DNA of 42,406 nucleotides, from the NCBI RefSeq assembly GCF_004791025.1, contig NZ_SRUO01000027.1:1-42406 (forward strand). The letters are read 5' to 3'. Positions 1-8,834 of the stretch are shown in pieces. Every line of letters starts with the position of its first letter. Within the stretch, counting starts at the first letter, position 1. The position numbers and the translations under genes are program-made. Origin of the DNA: Mesorhizobium sp. M4B.F.Ca.ET.203.01.1.1. Lineage in GTDB: Bacteria > Pseudomonadota > Alphaproteobacteria > Rhizobiales > Rhizobiaceae. The notes under the pieces are model-generated. The model worked only from the letters and a program-made list of their open reading frames with translations. It had not been told where the DNA came from and searched no databases.

Positions 1-1
1 C

Positions 2-118
2 ATCGCCAGAAACGTCCTCCAGGCAGCCGATGCCGACAAAGTCCCCATCAGCCACCGCATCAAGAAATGCGCCTGGAACGACGACTATCTCATCCAGGCG
101 CTAACCCATATGCGATAG
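2..118 (+). CDS. 3' end of an unidentified protein gene (partial)
   Basis: An open frame runs from the window edge to a TAG stop at 116-118. It encodes 38 residues rich in charged and hydrophobic positions and ending DDYLIQALTHMR. Its base and codon use match the neighbouring genes, so it is probably the C-terminus of a real gene that begins upstream. No domain can be recognised from this fragment. It converges on the minus-strand fusion gene that ends at 202. Confidence 0.55.
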   Translation: MARNVLQAADADKVPISHRIKKCAWNDDYLIQALTHMR

Positions 119-201
119 CCCTGCCCTTGAGGGGGAGATGCCCGGCAGGGCCGAGAGGGGGGCGAAGGAACGCTGCGCTTCCTTTCAACGCCCCAAGCAG
201 C
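119..201. repeat. Degenerate GC-rich palindromic repeat fragment
   Basis: The 83-base gap between two convergent genes holds a run of G/C-rich inverted segments (GAGGGGGAGATGCCCGGCAG followed by GGGCCGAGAGGGGGG). This resembles one arm of the mosaic palindromes found between rhizobial genes. It could act as a shared transcription end, but no clean stem plus T-run is visible. Confidence 0.3.
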
Positions 202-2235
202 CTAAGCCCAGCGCCGCTCCGGCCCGTTGTCCAGCCAGGCGACATCTTCCGCCGACAGCTTGATATCCAGCGCCCTGAGACTGTCCTCCAGCTCGTCCAG
301 CGTGCGCGGGCCGATCAGCGGCACCGACGGGAAGGGCTGCGCCAGCACATAGGCGAGCGCGACATGAATCGGGCTCTTGCCGAGGCGGTTGGCGAGCTCG
401 ATGGCGCGGTCGCGGCGGCCGAAATTCTTTTCGGAGTACCAGACCCTGACCAGCTCCTCGCTGTCATGCTTGTCGCGGCCAGCGCGGTCGGTGAAGAAGC
501 CGCGGCCCTGGCTCGACCAGGCGAAGTTCGGCATCTGCCTTGTCGTCAGCCAGGCCTTCCAGTCGTCGGTGGACGAGGTGACGCAGCCGGCCCAGATCGG
601 CTCCAGCATCTCGGCCAACGAGAAATTGTTGGAAAGCGCGCCGGGCTTCTGCTTGCCGGTGCGCTCGGCATAGGCGATCGCCTCGTCCATGCGCTCCATG
701 GTCCAGTTCGAGCCGCCGAACGGACCGCGGATGCGGCCGGCCTTGACCTCTGCGTCCATGGCGTCGACGAACTCGCCGACCGGCACGTCCGGATTGTCGC
801 GGTGCATGAAATAGATATCGACATGGTCGGTCTGCAGCCGGTCGAGCGACTGGGCGAGCTGCTTGCCGATGACGTCGGGATAGCAGAGCGGCGAATGCGC
901 GCCCTTGCCGATGACGACCGACTGTTCGCGCACGCCGCGGCTCCGCAGCCATTGCCCGAGCAGCGTCTCGGTGTAGCCGGCGCCATAGACATAGCCGGTG
1001 TCGAACAGATTGCCGCCGGCCTCGAAGAAGGCGTCGAGCAGGATCGAGCCCGAGGAGAAAGTCCGGAAGTCCTCGAAGCCGAGCGCCACCACGGACGCCG
1101 GCTTCGGCAGGCCGGGAATGGCGCGCTTGGCTATCGCCTTGCCATCCCTGCGCAGCGGCCGGCCGGAGAGGGTGTTGAAGCGCTTAGCCGGCTTTTCGAT
1201 CTCGTACTCCAGCCCGACCGCGGCGCGCCATTTGTCGAGCGCGCGCAGCGTGCCGAGGCTGTCGGCCCAGGACATGCCCGGCCAGGCGAATTCCTGCCGA
1301 CCGGCCAGGATCGCCTCGCCGGCGCCGTCGACCTCGAAGGAATAGACATGGCGGGTCTCGTTGACGCTGATGGTCTCGCGGCTCCCGTCGGGCCGGATCA
1401 GGTCGATCCTGCCCAGCCCGACGTCGCGGTTGCCACCGGCGAACCAGAAGTCAGGCACCTCGATCTGGCCCTTGGTGCCAAGGATGCGCAGCACATTGTC
1501 CTGGTTGAGCGAGATGCTGCAGGAAACCTCGGCGACGATGCCGTCGGCAAACTGCAGCAGCGCCGAGGCCCATTCGTCGACGCCGGACTGGCCGAGATGG
1601 GCAGCGCCCACAACCTTGTCGGGCTCAGCGAAGGGTTGCCCGACCGCAGCGCCTGCAAGCAGCCGCGCCATCGATACAGGATAGCCGCCGACATCGAGGA
1701 TGCCGCCGCCGGCGAGGTCGTTAGCATAGAGCCGGTGCTCCGGCATGAAGCCCGGCATGGCGAAGCCGAAGCTCGATTTGATCATGCGGACTTCGCCGAT
1801 GACGCCCGACTTGATCAATTCGACCAGCTTCAACGTCTGCGGGTGCAGCCGGTACATGAAGGCTTCGCCGAGGAAAGTGCCGGCCTTGCGCGCGGCATGG
1901 ATCATGGCGTCGGCCTCGAAGGCGGTGAGCGCCAGCGGCTTCTCGCACAGCACGTGCTTGCCGGCTTCAGCGGCCTTGATCGCCCATTCGGCATGGCCGG
2001 GATGCGGGATCGAGATATAGACGGCGTCGACGCCATCGTCGGCGAGCAGCGCCTCATAGCCGTCGAGGATGCGCGCGCCGGGGAAGGCCTCGGCGAGGCC
2101 CGGCTTGCCGGAGTTGCGGGCGCCGAGCGCTACCAGTTCGCCGGTGCGCGACTGCGCCACGCCGCCGGCAAAGGATTTGGCGATGCTGCCGGGCCCGACA
2201 ATGCCCCAACGAATCTTTTGCGGTCTGGATGTCAT
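202..2235 (-). CDS. Fused Gfo/Idh/MocA oxidoreductase and aldo-keto reductase
   Basis: This is a 677-residue two-domain protein. Residues 1-345 form a Gfo/Idh/MocA oxidoreductase, with Rossmann motif G11-I-V-G14-P-G16 and the family signature C97-E98-K99-P100. Residues 375-677 form an aldo-keto reductase in which all four catalytic residues are visible: D412 and Y417 in FDTGYVYG, K444 in VIGKGAH and H478 in FMHRDNPD. Both active sites therefore look intact. The start at 2235 is chosen because AGGAGATTTGAC precedes that ATG; an upstream in-frame start at 2265 lacks such a site. The gene lies downstream of a sugar ABC operon in the same direction, separated by repeats, so a role in oxidising or reducing the imported sugar is inferred. 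Its substrate is unknown. Confidence 0.88.
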   Translation of the reverse strand: MTSRPQKIRWGIVGPGSIAKSFAGGVAQSRTGELVALGARNSGKPGLAEAFPGARILDGYEALLADDGVDAVYISIPHPGHAEWAIKAAEAGKHVLCEKPLALTAFEADAMIHAARKAGTFLGEAFMYRLHPQTLKLVELIKSGVIGEVRMIKSSFGFAMPGFMPEHRLYANDLAGGGILDVGGYPVSMARLLAGAAVGQPFAEPDKVVGAAHLGQSGVDEWASALLQFADGIVAEVSCSISLNQDNVLRILGTKGQIEVPDFWFAGGNRDVGLGRIDLIRPDGSRETISVNETRHVYSFEVDGAGEAILAGRQEFAWPGMSWADSLGTLRALDKWRAAVGLEYEIEKPAKRFNTLSGRPLRRDGKAIAKRAIPGLPKPASVVALGFEDFRTFSSGSILLDAFFEAGGNLFDTGYVYGAGYTETLLGQWLRSRGVREQSVVIGKGAHSPLCYPDVIGKQLAQSLDRLQTDHVDIYFMHRDNPDVPVGEFVDAMDAEVKAGRIRGPFGGSNWTMERMDEAIAYAERTGKQKPGALSNNFSLAEMLEPIWAGCVTSSTDDWKAWLTTRQMPNFAWSSQGRGFFTDRAGRDKHDSEELVRVWYSEKNFGRRDRAIELANRLGKSPIHVALAYVLAQPFPSVPLIGPRTLDELEDSLRALDIKLSAEDVAWLDNGPERRWA

Positions 2236-2297
2236 GTCAAATCTCCTGCGGTCGCCGCCACGCATCCGCGATCGGGCAAGAATGGACCATTTTGTTC

Positions 2298-2345
2298 GAG
2301 CATGATCTTTCCGAAAACCGGTTCCCGCTTTTCGGGATCATGCTC
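2298..2345. repeat. Palindromic repeat bounded by GAGCATGATC
   Basis: A 48-base imperfect palindrome starts GAGCATGATC and ends GATCATGCTC, with inner arms CCGAAAACCGG and CCCGCTTTTCGG. Degenerate relatives occur at 10040-10083 and 27656-27690. It is the first of three adjacent palindromes between the fused oxidoreductase and the ABC ATPase gene. Confidence 0.8.
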
Positions 2346-2347
2346 CT

Positions 2348-2386
2348 AGAGCGGTTCAACGTTTCTTGGAATCGCCGAACCGCTCT
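2348..2386. repeat. Palindromic repeat AGAGCGGTTC...GAACCGCTCT
   Basis: Perfect 10-base arms AGAGCGGTTC (2348-2357) and GAACCGCTCT (2377-2386) flank a 19-base loop. It follows the GAGCATGATC palindrome directly and seems to be the second module of a composite rhizobial intergenic element. A fragment (AGAGCGGT) recurs near 40691. Confidence 0.75.
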
Positions 2387-2390
2387 AAGT

Positions 2391-2447
2391 ATTTGTTTTT
2401 ACGCAATTCCGGACGGAAAACCGTTGCACACTTTTCCTGGAATTGCT

Positions 2448-2450
<3 letters not shown>
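2391..2450. repeat. Palindromic repeat ending in GGAATTGCTCTAG
   Basis: The arms GCAATTCC (2403-2410) and GGAATTGC (2439-2446) frame the third module. The last triplet of the module (CTA, 2448-2450) is the TAG stop of the minus-strand ABC ATPase gene. A second copy at 40729-40812 runs into the end of the LysE gene. Confidence 0.75.
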
Positions 2451-3533
<1,083 letters not shown>

Positions 3534-3544
3534 ATCGCCTTTTC

Positions 3545-4381
3545 CTACTTGACCGCGCCGGCGGCGATGCCGGCAATGAAATGACGCTGCAGGAGCACGA
3601 AGACGACGAGCATCGGCACGGTCAGCATGACGGCGCCGGCCATGATGCCGCCCCAGGAGACCTTGGTTAGGCCGATCAGCGTGCCGAGCGCCACCGGCGC
3701 GGTCATCGAACCGGGCTGGCTGTTGATCAGCAGCGGCCAGAGATAATTGTTCCACGAGGCGAGGAAGAGGATGATGGCGAGTGCGGCCAGCATCGGCCGT
3801 GCCAAAGGCAGCGCGACGAACAGGAAGATGCGCCACTCCTTGACGCCCTCGACGCGGGCGGCGTCGAACAGATCGGCCGGCATCATCGAGAAGGCCTGCC
3901 GCATGAACAGCACGCCGAGCGAATTGAACAGCGGCGGCACGATCAGCGCGATCCAGGTGTTGGCGAGCTGGAAGTCGCGCGCCACCATGATGAACTGCGG
4001 GATCAGCACCACCGAATAGGGCAGCGTGATGGTGCCGAGGATGATCGCCACCACCGCGCCCTTGCCGACGAACTGATAGCGCGCCAGCGCCCAGCCGGCC
4101 ATCGAGGTGAGCAGCACCGACAGGAAGGTGTAGGTCACCGCCACCGAAACCGAGATGCCGATGGCGCCGACGAAATTGGTGTCGCGCTGCAGATTGTTGA
4201 AATTGTCGACGAAATTGTCGTGCGGCAGAAGCTCGATGCCGGGGCTGAAGATGCCGTTGTCGGGCATGGTCGAGAACACCACCATCATCCACAGCGGAAA
4301 CAGCCAGATCACCGCCAGCGGCGTCAGGAACAGATGCAGCGCGATTGCGCGGCCGAGCCGGCTTTGCGAGCGCGAGGTCAT
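3545..4381 (-). CDS. Sugar ABC transporter permease (MalG/UgpE type)
   Basis: This 278-residue inner-membrane protein has about six hydrophobic spans. The first is near residues 15-38 (LTPLAVIWLFPLWMMVVFS). The EAA loop that contacts the ATPase is DAARVEGVKEWRIFLFVALP. Its length and the C-terminal VLLQRHFIAGIAAGAVK tail fit the CUT1 MalG family. It overlaps the preceding permease gene by four bases (ATGA), implying translational coupling, and lies 11 bases before the ATPase gene. Confidence 0.94.
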   Translation of the reverse strand: MTSRSQSRLGRAIALHLFLTPLAVIWLFPLWMMVVFSTMPDNGIFSPGIELLPHDNFVDNFNNLQRDTNFVGAIGISVSVAVTYTFLSVLLTSMAGWALARYQFVGKGAVVAIILGTITLPYSVVLIPQFIMVARDFQLANTWIALIVPPLFNSLGVLFMRQAFSMMPADLFDAARVEGVKEWRIFLFVALPLARPMLAALAIILFLASWNNYLWPLLINSQPGSMTAPVALGTLIGLTKVSWGGIMAGAVMLTVPMLVVFVLLQRHFIAGIAAGAVK

Positions 4382-5238
4382 TTCGGGTCCCTCGTCAGCC
4401 AGAGCTGCACCAGGGTGATGGCTATCGCCAGCCCCGCCATGGTGTAGGCGACGGCCGAGGCGTAGCCGAAATTGAGCGAGCGGAAGCCCTGGCGGTAGAG
4501 CAGCAGGCCGAGCGTCTCGGTGCCACCGCCGGGGCCGCCGCGTTCGGTGATCAGGAACGGCTCGGTGAACAGCTGCATGGTGCCGATGATCGACAGCACG
4601 GCGCAGAAGACGATGATCGGCTTCAACAGCGGCAGGGTGATGTAGAAGAACTGCTTGACCTTGCTGACGCGGTCGAGCGTGGCCGCCTCATAGACGTCGT
4701 CCGGGATGGATTGCAGGCCGGCGAGCAGGATGATGGCGTTGTAGCCGGCCCAGCGCCAGGTCACCGCGATCATGATCAGCGCCATGGCCGGCGTGACGTT
4801 GGAGAACCAGTCGACGCTGGGCAGGCCGACGCTGTTCAAGAGCTTGTTGATGATGCCGAAGTTCAGATTGAACATCAGCCGGAACACCGCCGAATAGGCA
4901 ACCTCGCCGACTACCACCGGGGCGAAGAAGGCAAAGCGGTAGAGGCCGCGGACTTTCAGCAGCGGCGAGTTCAACAGCACCGCCATGACGATGGCCAGCG
5001 AGATCATCACCGGCACCTGGATGACGAGGATGAGCAGCGTGTTCTTCAGCGCGTTGTAGAAGGCCGGGTCGCCGATCAGCCGGCCCCAGTTGAAGGTCGG
5101 CGCGAAGCGCCAGGGCACGGTGCGCGTCGCCTGGAAGGAGATCAGGAACGAGCTGATGATCGGCCAGACCCAGAAGATGGAAAAGATCAGCAGATAGGGC
5201 GTGAGGAAACGATAGGCCGTGGCGTTCTGATGGCGCAT
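4378..5238 (-). CDS. Sugar ABC transporter permease (MalF/UgpA type)
   Basis: This 286-residue permease is the partner of the MalG-type protein. It has a first membrane span in the N-terminal 40 residues (FLTPYLLIFSIFWVWPIISS) and an EAA loop EAATLDRVSKVKQFFYITLP. The start at 5238 is chosen because AAGGAGGAAACG precedes the ATG; a longer frame to 5313 would read through repeat sequence. It is separated from the solute-binding protein gene by a 315-base gap filled with palindromic repeats, which may let the binding protein be made in excess. Confidence 0.93.
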   Translation of the reverse strand: MRHQNATAYRFLTPYLLIFSIFWVWPIISSFLISFQATRTVPWRFAPTFNWGRLIGDPAFYNALKNTLLILVIQVPVMISLAIVMAVLLNSPLLKVRGLYRFAFFAPVVVGEVAYSAVFRLMFNLNFGIINKLLNSVGLPSVDWFSNVTPAMALIMIAVTWRWAGYNAIILLAGLQSIPDDVYEAATLDRVSKVKQFFYITLPLLKPIIVFCAVLSIIGTMQLFTEPFLITERGGPGGGTETLGLLLYRQGFRSLNFGYASAVAYTMAGLAIAITLVQLWLTRDPK

Positions 5239-5328
5239 CGTTTCCTCCTTCAATCGGTTGCCGCCTGTTGTGGCGGGCAGTGTTGATATGGATGCTGCCG
5301 GTGGGAGCAGCATGATTTGGCCAGGTCA

Positions 5329-5504
5329 GCGCCGCCCCTCATCCCCCTGCCGGGACCTTCTCCCCGTATCGTGACGGGGAGAAGGGGCTGGCCGCGGCCT
5401 TGGCATTTTGCAACGCTGGCGATTGGCGAAATCGCTGGCGGCAGCGTCCCTCTCCCCGTCACTATACGGGGAGAGGATGCCGGCAGGCAGGTGAGGGGCA
5501 GCGC
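5329..5504. repeat. Mosaic palindromic element (RIME-like), two arms
   Basis: This element fills most of the 5239-5553 gap. It begins GCGCCGCCCCTCATC and ends GAGGGGCAGCGCC. Each arm carries its own hairpin: CTTCTCCCCGTATCGTGACG pairing with CGGGGAGAAG, and CTCTCCCCGTCACTATACGG pairing with CGGGGAGAG. Related copies lie at 14210-14335, 21527-21653 and, as a single arm, 28258-28316. In the mRNA of this operon it would form strong stems between the binding-protein and permease cistrons. Confidence 0.85.
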
Positions 5505-5553
5505 CAACAGTCCGGCAAGGTGCCCTATATCTGGCCCACCAGCATCTCTGCCT

Positions 5554-6822
5554 TCACTTCACCGGCAGGCCGGTCGCCGAGGCGATCTGGCTTGCGGCGT
5601 CGTCGAGCGCCGCCTTGGCGTCCGGATAGCCGCCGCCCAGATATTTGGTCTGCACGGCGCGCATGATGAGCTCGGCATCGCTCTGGAACTGCGTGCCGCG
5701 GCTCGGCACGACCTTGGGCAGGGTGGCCAGGATATCCTTCCACACCGCCTGGCCGCCCCAGTAGGGCAGGCCTTGCGAGACATAGGGGTCGTCGAGCGCC
5801 GAGATCAGCGACGGCACCAGGCCGAAATCCTTCAGCATGGTGATCTGGCCTTCATTGGTCTCCAGCGTGTATTTCAGATAGGCGTAGGCCGCTTCCTTGT
5901 TCTTCGAGGCCGAGGTGATGGCCAGCGACGAGCCGCCGAGATTGGCGGCGCGCGGGCCGTCGGCGGTCAGGCTCGGCATCGGATAGACGCCCCACTTGCC
6001 GTTTTCGCCGGCCGATTCGGTGCGGATGGTGCCCTCATACCAGCCGCCATAGACCTGGGTGGCGACGGCGCCGGCGGTGTTGTTGGTGATCTTGGTGCCC
6101 CAGTCGGCCGAGGCCATGATGCCGGCGTCCTTCATCTCCTTGATCTTGGTCAGCGTGTCGACGCATTTGGGCTGGTTGACCGTGATCGACTGGCCGTCCT
6201 CGGCGAAATAGCCGCAGCCCTGCTCGTTGGCGATCATGCGGAAGAATTCGGTGTCGCCGTTGAAATCGGCGTTGGTCATGGTGACGCCGGGATTGGCGGC
6301 CTGGATCTTCTTGCCGGCGGCGATGAAATCGTCCCAGGTCTTGATCGAGGCGGGGTCGACACCGGCCTTCTCATAGAAGTCGCGGCGGTAGAAGGAGGCG
6401 ACCGGGCCGGAATCCCAAGGCATCGCATAGGCCTTCTCGCCGACCTCGAGCTCGGTGCGCTTGAAATCGGGGAATTTCTTCTGGTCCTCGGCGGTGTAGC
6501 CCAGCGTATGCAGGTCGACGAAGCAGTCGGGGAACTGGCTCCAGTAGTTCTCGGCCTCGCCATTCTCGATCGAAACGATGTCCGGCAGACCGACGCCGCC
6601 GGCGGCGCAGCCGGCAATCGACTTGTCATAGGTCGGTTGGTTGCCGAGATCCTCGACGGTCACCTTGATGTCGGGGTATTTCTTGTTGAAGCCGGCGACG
6701 GTGGCCTTCAGCGACGAAGCCGCGATGTTCCAGCTCCAGATCGTGATTTCGCCGGATTGCGCCATGGCCGGGCCGGAGCCCAGGGCAAGCGCGAGCGCGG
6801 CGCAGGTCAGTGTGGTGCGCAT
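5554..6822 (-). CDS. Extracellular sugar-binding protein of the ABC transporter
   Basis: This 422-residue periplasmic solute-binding protein (family 1, MalE-like) is the first gene of the operon. A cleavable signal peptide is evident (MRTTLTCAALALALGSGPAMA, then QSGEITIW). The mature protein starts with the usual ITIWSWN beta strand and carries the NKKYPDIKVTVEDLG motif of sugar binders. GGGAGGAG lies seven bases before the ATG at 6822. It is divergent from an AraC regulator 107 bases away, which probably controls it. The substrate cannot be told from the sequence; a carbohydrate is likely. Confidence 0.93.
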   Translation of the reverse strand: MRTTLTCAALALALGSGPAMAQSGEITIWSWNIAASSLKATVAGFNKKYPDIKVTVEDLGNQPTYDKSIAGCAAGGVGLPDIVSIENGEAENYWSQFPDCFVDLHTLGYTAEDQKKFPDFKRTELEVGEKAYAMPWDSGPVASFYRRDFYEKAGVDPASIKTWDDFIAAGKKIQAANPGVTMTNADFNGDTEFFRMIANEQGCGYFAEDGQSITVNQPKCVDTLTKIKEMKDAGIMASADWGTKITNNTAGAVATQVYGGWYEGTIRTESAGENGKWGVYPMPSLTADGPRAANLGGSSLAITSASKNKEAAYAYLKYTLETNEGQITMLKDFGLVPSLISALDDPYVSQGLPYWGGQAVWKDILATLPKVVPSRGTQFQSDAELIMRAVQTKYLGGGYPDAKAALDDAASQIASATGLPVK

Positions 6823-6887
6823 TGAACTCCTCCCATTTCATTTGCTCTCTCACAGTGAGCGTGGCTAGATTATGCAGCGCGGAAGGC

Positions 6888-6900
6888 TTGTCCCGGACAA
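6888..6900. promoter_or_regulatory. Perfect dyad TTGTCC-C-GGACAA between araC-type and ABC genes
   Basis: A 13-base palindrome, TTGTCCCGGACAA, lies in the 106-base divergent control region, about 66 bases before the binding-protein gene and 29 before the regulator gene. A shared operator is inferred. AraC proteins often bind direct repeats instead, so another factor may be involved. Confidence 0.4.
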
Positions 6901-6928
6901 AGGGAAAAGAAAATTGGCGGAAAGTAAG

Positions 6929-7795
6929 ATGCCGGAACGGCCGTTCTACCAGCCTGGCGCCAGCAGCGTGGAAGGCATGCCGCTGATGCTGCAGATGTTC
7001 CACACACAGCCGCTGGTTATGCTCAAGCCGCATTGGCACGCGCAGGTGGAAGTCAATTTCATCGTGCGCGGCAGCGTGCACTATTTGATGAACGATCACG
7101 AGATCTCGCTGTCGGCCGGCGAGATGTGCCTGTTCTGGGGCGGCCTGCCGCACCAGATGGACGATCTCAGTGACGATGCCGTCTATGCCGGGGCGCATTT
7201 GCCGCTGGTGCATTTCTTCCGGCTGCATCTACCCACCGATGTCCGGCACCGGCTGATGACGGGCGCCACGCTGGTGACGTCGGCCACCGACCAGGCTGAC
7301 AACCACAATTTCGAGCGCTGGAACAACTACGCCCGCTCGGGCGACGCGGCCAAAGCCGAGCATGCGGTGAACGAGCTGCTGCTTCGGCTGGAGCGGGTGC
7401 GGTTCGAACCCTACCGGCTTGTTTCGAGGGTTCCCGCCGCACATTCGGCGGGCAGCCCCTTCGACCAGCAGTCCTCGCGCAATGTCGGGCGCATGTGCGA
7501 CTTCATCGCCGAGAATTTCCTCTATGAGATCGACTGCGTCGACATAGCGGCTGTCGTGGATATCCACCCGAAATACGCCATGAGCATCTTCAAGAAGTCG
7601 ACCGGGATGACGCTCAACGAGTATGTCAACCTGCTGCGGCTGAGCTATGCGCAGGCGCTCTTGATGCATGAAGACGCCAACGTGCTGCGCGTCGCCATGG
7701 ATTCGGGCTTCGGCTCGCTCAGCGCCTTCAACAAGTCGTTCCGCAAGCTTGCCGGCATGTCGCCCTCCGACTTCCGCCGGGCCGGCGTCAAATAG
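6929..7795 (+). CDS. AraC-family transcriptional regulator
   Basis: This 288-residue regulator has an N-terminal cupin-like sensing domain (HWHAQVEVNFIVRGSVHYLM, residues about 35-55) and a C-terminal double helix-turn-helix of about 100 residues (VDIHPKYAMSIFKKSTGMTL, then GFGSLSAFNKSFRKLAGMSP). The start at 6929 follows GGAAAG; an in-frame ATG at 6872 would add 19 charged residues (MQRGRLVPDKGKRK...) with no obvious ribosome site. It diverges from the sugar ABC operon, so sugar-responsive activation of that operon is likely. It converges on the ectoine degradation genes with a 32-base gap. Confidence 0.9.
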   Translation: MPERPFYQPGASSVEGMPLMLQMFHTQPLVMLKPHWHAQVEVNFIVRGSVHYLMNDHEISLSAGEMCLFWGGLPHQMDDLSDDAVYAGAHLPLVHFFRLHLPTDVRHRLMTGATLVTSATDQADNHNFERWNNYARSGDAAKAEHAVNELLLRLERVRFEPYRLVSRVPAAHSAGSPFDQQSSRNVGRMCDFIAENFLYEIDCVDIAAVVDIHPKYAMSIFKKSTGMTLNEYVNLLRLSYAQALLMHEDANVLRVAMDSGFGSLSAFNKSFRKLAGMSPSDFRRAGVK

Positions 7796-7827
7796 CCGAG
7801 GATCACTTCATGGGTGCGCGCGTCGCG

Positions 7828-8829
7828 TCACCCCACCTCGACCGCCACCACCGAAATGCAGTCGCCGGCCTTGACCAGGCCTGGAAAATGCCGCGCCGCG
7901 AGCAGGCCCGACATTTTCGCCCCGATCTCCTGCGGCGCGACGCCGGTGCGGCCGATGCCATGAATGCGGGCGACGACCTGTCCCTCCTCGACGGGCTCGC
8001 CGAGATCGACCATCGTCTCGATCATGCCGTCGTCCTCGGCGAAGGCGAAGCTGTCGCCGGAAGGCATGTCGAGCCAGCAGGTCTTTGCCAACTCGACCGC
8101 ACCGGCGACGATGCCGGCATGCTTGAGCACGTTGCGCACGCCGCGGCGCGCGATGCGCACCGTCTCGGCGCGGGAGGTGCCGCCGCCGCCGAGCTCGGTG
8201 GTGATGAACAGCTTGCCCATCTCCTCGGCGGCGGTGTCGAACATGCCGACGGCGTCGATCTCCAGCATCTTCATCGACCACGGCGCCGAGAACGCCTCGA
8301 CCGCGTCGAAGCCCTTCGCTTCCAGGTCCTTGTCCGGCCTTATGTGAGCGGCGCAGAACGGCACGAAGTCGAGCGTCCTGCCGCCGGAGTGGAAGTCGAG
8401 CGCGATGTCGGTGCGCGGCAGGAGCTCACGCTGGAAATAGTCGGCTATCTTTTCCGTCACCGTGCCGTCGGGGCGGCCGGGGAAGCTGCGGTTGAGATTG
8501 CCCTTGTCGATCGGCGAGGTGCGGGTGCCGGCGCGGAAGGCCGGGTAGTTCATCGCCGGCACGATGATGACCGTGCCAGAGACGTCCCTGGGATCGAGCG
8601 TGCGGGCAAGGTCGTAGAGCGCCAGCGGCCCCTCGTACTCGTCGCCATGGTTGCCGCCGGTGAGCAGCGCCGTCGGCCCGTTGCCGTTGCGGATGACGCA
8701 GATCGGGATCATCACCGAGCCCCAGGCCGAATCGTCGCGGCTGTAGGGCAGGCGCAGGAAACCGTGCTGGACGCCGTCCTTGTCGAAATCGACGGTCGGG
8801 GCGATCGGTGAAGGACGCAAGGCCGCCAT
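7828..8829 (-). CDS. doeB: N-alpha-acetyl-L-2,4-diaminobutyrate deacetylase (DoeB/EutE)
   Basis: This 333-residue protein belongs to the succinylglutamate desuccinylase/aspartoacylase family. It would remove acetate from N-alpha-acetyl-diaminobutyrate, the product of ectoine ring opening. Zinc-site motifs are visible: GGNHGDEYEG (H and E ligands near residue 58) and DFHSGG. The substrate-binding arginine region is NLNRSFPG. AAGGA precedes the ATG at 8829. It is the last gene of the minus-strand ectoine operon and starts five bases after doeA ends, matching the eutD-eutE order of Sinorhizobium and other ectoine users. The longer frame to 9438 is a doeA shadow. Confidence 0.92.
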   Translation of the reverse strand: MAALRPSPIAPTVDFDKDGVQHGFLRLPYSRDDSAWGSVMIPICVIRNGNGPTALLTGGNHGDEYEGPLALYDLARTLDPRDVSGTVIIVPAMNYPAFRAGTRTSPIDKGNLNRSFPGRPDGTVTEKIADYFQRELLPRTDIALDFHSGGRTLDFVPFCAAHIRPDKDLEAKGFDAVEAFSAPWSMKMLEIDAVGMFDTAAEEMGKLFITTELGGGGTSRAETVRIARRGVRNVLKHAGIVAGAVELAKTCWLDMPSGDSFAFAEDDGMIETMVDLGEPVEEGQVVARIHGIGRTGVAPQEIGAKMSGLLAARHFPGLVKAGDCISVVAVEVG

Positions 8830-8834
8830 CGCGA

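Noticed and set aside
67..2349. 760-residue plus-strand open frame
   Set aside because: It is antisense to the fused oxidoreductase gene, whose domains and motifs are unmistakable; the long frame is a by-product of high GC.
3534..4292. Long N-terminal extension of the ABC ATPase
   Set aside because: The extension is a shifted reading of the MalG-type permease; the ATPase has its own ATG and ribosome site at 3533.
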